Source: Sequoia sempervirens
Lineage: Eukaryota; Streptophyta; Pinopsida; Cupressales; Cupressaceae
DNA: 64,000 nt
Direction of reading: 5' to 3'
Assembly: GCA_007258455.2 (NCBI GenBank)
Contig: VDFB02262682.1
Coordinates: forward strand, 1-64,000
A program made the translations under genes and the position numbers. The notes below the pieces were generated by a model. That model saw nothing but the letters and a program-made list of their open reading frames with translations, was not told where the DNA came from and did no database searches. Below, piece by piece: positions 60,290 to 64,000 of this stretch (the stretch's first letter is position 1; each line of letters starts with the position of its first letter).

Positions 60290-61350
60290 TAAACCAAAAT
60301 AACCTCTTCCAAACATCAATGTAATAATGAAGGGTCCCAATAAATTAGGATAAAATTTACCTCATAATTATTAAATTTAACATTTGATTTCTTAGTATAA
60401 AAATGAAGAATAAAATAACACGCTAATTTTTTTCTCAAAATAATTCCCTTATTATAAGTTCTTTAATTGTCATTGATATGCACATAGATCATCCTCTACA
60501 TTAACTCATTTTCTTTGAGTTTTTTAATATCATGTAATATTTTTAATATGTACATAGGATAACTAATAATTTCTTGCAGAGAAAAACATAAAGAAGTTAT
60601 CGCTAGCTTAAGATTCATAATGGTCTCAATACCCTAAATAAATGAATACAAAATGTGTACCTATTGGGAATATGAATACTAGTATGATAAGCCTATAATG
60701 CAAGGATAAGTTGTGTTCCAATAATTACCATTCTTAATTACTATCTTCCTAAAAATCTACTAAATAGTATTATTAATAGTCTTTCCCTTAATATGTAAGA
60801 TTGTATATAATGATAGTAGATGGAAAATTAAATATACAAATAATATTGTCCATAATAAAATTAAAAATATTAGATGTGTTATATTTGAGGGAGATGATCA
60901 TAACCTACTTTAAGAATCAATCTATAGTAATGATGGTAAGTTTACATCCATTTCAAGAAGTTTAGAAAATATTATCCACCAAGTATAAATTCACATATAA
61001 AATAGCCAAGGAGGGGTATGTGAATGAAAATTATGAGTTTGTGCATGTTTTAAATTACAATGTTTTACATGTCAAACAAAACAATATGAATATCTCTACA
61101 TAAAACTCTAGTAACAATCCATGCATAAAATTTTCTAGACCAACAACATAGAGTGGACATTAACTCCCCCATGAGATTCCTAATGGGAAATAGATTTATC
61201 ATGAACACCGATGAATATAAGTAATAATAATTTATAAAACCACTTATAAAATATGAGGAAAAGATAAAATAATAGTAATGTGTTGTAATGATGGTTGAAT
61301 AGGTTCTAATGCACCCTTTTCCTTTAAACCCAAACCTTTTCCAATATAGC
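60290..61350 (-). pseudogene. strongly decayed Ty3/gypsy integrase
   Basis: Frames shift repeatedly, yet the block order fits a chromovirus-type integrase read from 61350 down: FPIRNLMGELM (zinc-region His block), EFILGGYFLNFLKWM aligned to the DFxLGLPRT core start (near 60950), YWNTTYPCIIGLSY near 60720 aligned to NWDEMLPxAEFAYN, GIETIMNLKL aligned to VYGxxPxxPLDL, and ILHDIKKLKENEL aligned to the C-terminal helix. No catalytic residue can be called with certainty. The assignment rests on several weak matches in the right order. Confidence 0.5.
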
Positions 61351-62939
61351 AATTTTATATAAAATAGAAAATAAGCTTCCTTTTTTAGTTTAATGGGAAG
61401 AAGTCAAACAAAATTTAGAAAAAAAAAAAGAGACCTAGATCTATGTATCTAGGATCACTCTTATTTGTAAATATATCCACATGAATTGATGAATGTGAAT
61501 GACTATATATACTAGGATCCATATATAATGGATGATAATCTTTATCATTCAATTTATTTTTCTTAACACATGAAAGTGAAATTTTGAGAGAATATAAATC
61601 ATCCTTAGGATCAACATGAGGTGTAAATGAGGGAGAGGGAGCCCTTGGAAGTGGAATATACCATAAATTCAGCCATTTATAATGAACTAAAATATTTTAT
61701 TTCTCAATAAATTGGTATATATTGGTAAGGATTTTCATCTATTTTACTACATATTGTTGGCAAGAGGAAATGAGGAATTAAAATATGGAGATATATACCC
61801 TAATATATCTTATGTAGTATGTTTATACCCTAGAGGATATAGTCAGAGAAAAGATAAATTATAGAAGGGAAAGTATATCTAAATGTATTCCATATGTAAC
61901 TTAAATAAGAACCAAATTCATTCATAACACATATACTGATCAAAAAATTATAACTCCATATATATATTGTTGAACATATGTTGTCATTGATGTAAAAAGA
62001 GTATTGTACTTGATGTCAGAAGAGTGTCAATTATGCTAGTCAATTCTATCATTGATGCAATGGAATTTGAAAGATTAGAGAATGCATAATAATTTCATAC
62101 CATATCAGATGGTTTTGAGTTATGGATGTATATGTGGCTAGCTGTGGTGATAGAATAAAATAAGGAATGTCTATAGTATAATACTATATCCATTCATGTT
62201 GATGGAATTGATTCAAAAGTTTGATTCAAAATGGTTGAGCTAAGTTACCCAAATAGTGAGATTATTCTGGAAACATGTTTTGATCCACCTTTCTTCATCG
62301 ATATGAGTTATGTCCTATAGTTTGAAAGGAGAGTATTTCTACACATTGTTTATCTTATTCTATAGTTTTTGGAATTGACATTCATCAAGAAAAAAATTTG
62401 AAGTGACAAAAGGGTCACTGTGTTGGTTAATTAACTAGGTTGATGTTCTAGATTGGTGCGACATAGGATTGTAGCGTGTGACCTCTAGAGGTAGCATGGG
62501 GATGACATTTAGGACTACATAAGTTTACATTGGGAGCCATGTAGTGTGTTATGTCTTTTGGAGTAGCGTGTGGGCTATTGGACCTGGCCTATTACACATT
62601 TGGACACATTTGGTTAAGGATTTTTTGTGTGGCCTAATTATAGATATTATTTCTATTGTAGTGCCTCTCATACTTTTTCCCTAATAGATTGACATTTGAT
62701 CTATTTTATGATGAGATATTATGATACATTATATGTTGTTTGATTCATTGTTATGATGATGCCATTAATGAGACTTCTGTTACTTGAGGTTTTATGTACA
62801 TGTTATGATTATTATATGGTTTTATTCAAGTGACTACAAAGATCTATTTTGATTATGAAGACTAACTCAATCATGAGTACTATGTGATTATCTTATCATG
62901 ACTATTATGTGATTATCATGTGATTGATCTTATTCAGAT
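61351..62939. other. gap: AT-rich, no gene recognised
   Basis: Could hold the upstream part of the decayed element at 60290-61350, but no RT or RNase H motif is readable. 62440-62640 is less AT-rich, without open frames of note. Confidence 0.5.
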
Positions 62940-64000
62940 TACTATGTATCTAATTGTTATATGAGTTGATTCAATTACTAGGTGTTGTTCTTACTGATAT
63001 GATTTGGTGAAAGAGACATGATCGCATCACTCACTTGTGAGTACCCTATGATGTTGTGATTCCCTTTCACAATGTGTCTATTTATACGTGTGTGTGTATA
63101 TATATGCACAACCATTTTGTGTGTTGTAGGTTGTAGGTACTAGGAATCAACTCCACCTATCCTGGAAGGTATGAGTGTGCCTTGAACCCAATGGATTATT
63201 TAAATGAAGATAACACTTGGTCCCCTACCCTAGCCACCATCCTCGAAGAGGATGAGTATCCAGTTTGACACCCTATTAGTTTTGTTAGTATTGTTAGTGG
63301 TCAATCAATTTTGCTTGAGGTTTGTATTTCAACCCTAGATGGTGGTCAGGTAATTATTTGGCATTTGGTTTTATTTAATTTAAATTGTCTGATAAAATGA
63401 TTTTGGTTATCTTATGCATTAAAATAAATTGCTTAGTAAAAGAGGTATACTTTGATAAATATAAATATATATTTATATATATAATCATAGTTAATAATAA
63501 AATAAAATTATAATGTAATGTTATAATTAATAAATAATAATAATAAGGAAATAAATTATAAAGTAGGGTTATATAATTAATTATAATGTGTGCATAAATG
63601 TTGGGTAAATGGTTTTACTCATTTTTGTAAAATTAGATATCTATCATATTTCATTGTTATGATTTTTAAAATAAAATGCTTTTAATTAACTATTGATTTA
63701 ATAAATTAAAAATTTACTTTAATCCATTTGATATTTGGTTGGTTTTCCCGTACAACCGACAACCTTCTTCTTCCTGTAAATGTTTTGATTTTGGGGGATT
63801 TGGTTCTAGATTTTTTTTTGTGAGGAAAAAGTTTGTCTATAAATTTTTTGATATTGTTGATTTGCTTGGAATTGTGGTTTTTGGGAATTTTGGATTGTGG
63901 AATTAGAAGTTGGAATTTTCAGAGCTCGGAATCAAATCTCTATCCCTACCAAGCATTGGATCCAGGTTGGATTTGATCTTTTGTGATCATTCTCCTTAAT
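62940..64000 (+). repeat. diverged relative of the element C LTR, cut by window end
   Basis: Blocks at 63020-63075 (CACTCACTTGTGAG...TATGAT...TTCCCTTTC), 63136-63180 (TAGGTACTAGGAATCAACTCC...TGAGTGTGCC) and 63221-63240 (CCCCTACCCTAGCC) align in order with 15870-15930, 15988-16035 and 16081-16100 of element C. Spacing is similar. It is therefore an LTR, or part of one, of a related family in the same orientation. Its start is unclear. Confidence 0.6.

Overview
The window looks like intergenic DNA from a seed plant with a large, repeat-rich nuclear genome. A gymnosperm is my best guess, on the density of old nested LTR elements, the long LINEs and a non-angiosperm type of transposase-like relic; I cannot prove the taxon. 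I find no intact cellular gene, tRNA, rRNA or CRISPR array. Almost every coding stretch is a decayed piece of a mobile element, and the gaps are AT-rich.

Layout. 180-705 (-): relic of a Ty3/gypsy protease. 1498-5735 (+): element A, a Ty3/gypsy element with both LTRs, a tRNA-iMet-type primer site, gag, protease and a deletion that joins the end of RT to the end of integrase. About 6785-9240 (-): decayed transposase-like gene with a strikingly preserved GHGKGxHDG motif. 10355-15414 (+): element B, a related gag-protease element lacking RT and integrase, with a TTAGG target duplication. 15686-38506 (+): element C, a LARD-like element with 3.46 kb LTRs, a 4.3 kb non-coding interior and an AAAGG target duplication. 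Its right LTR is split by element D (26831-38391), a Tat-like Ty3/gypsy element with two 2488-bp LTRs and gag-pol on the minus strand. D carries an extra RNase H domain between protease and RT.

41690-42085 is a gag relic. 42110-42448 plus 50660-51430 (+) is an endogenous caulimovirid-like RT/RNase H relic, cut in two by a LINE (42449-50659, -) flanked by a 10-bp duplication. 52160-57890 (+) holds a second LINE: an ORF1 fragment interrupted by a 5'-truncated LINE copy. Both LINEs that reach their 3' end carry the same extra third ORF after the RNase H. 60290-61350 (-) is a heavily decayed Ty3/gypsy integrase, and from about 62940 to the window end lies a diverged relative of the element C LTR.

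Order of events readable from nesting: element C landed in a sequence whose related copy survives empty at 9630-9750; element D then landed in the right LTR of C. The viral relic was present before the minus-strand LINE. Most in-frame stops in element D fit C-to-T decay, as expected of methylated repeats. Candidates for something new are the LINE ORF3, the protease-RNaseH-RT order in element D, the primer-site-like sequences facing inward from both of its LTRs, and the motif arrays inside the LTRs of C and D.
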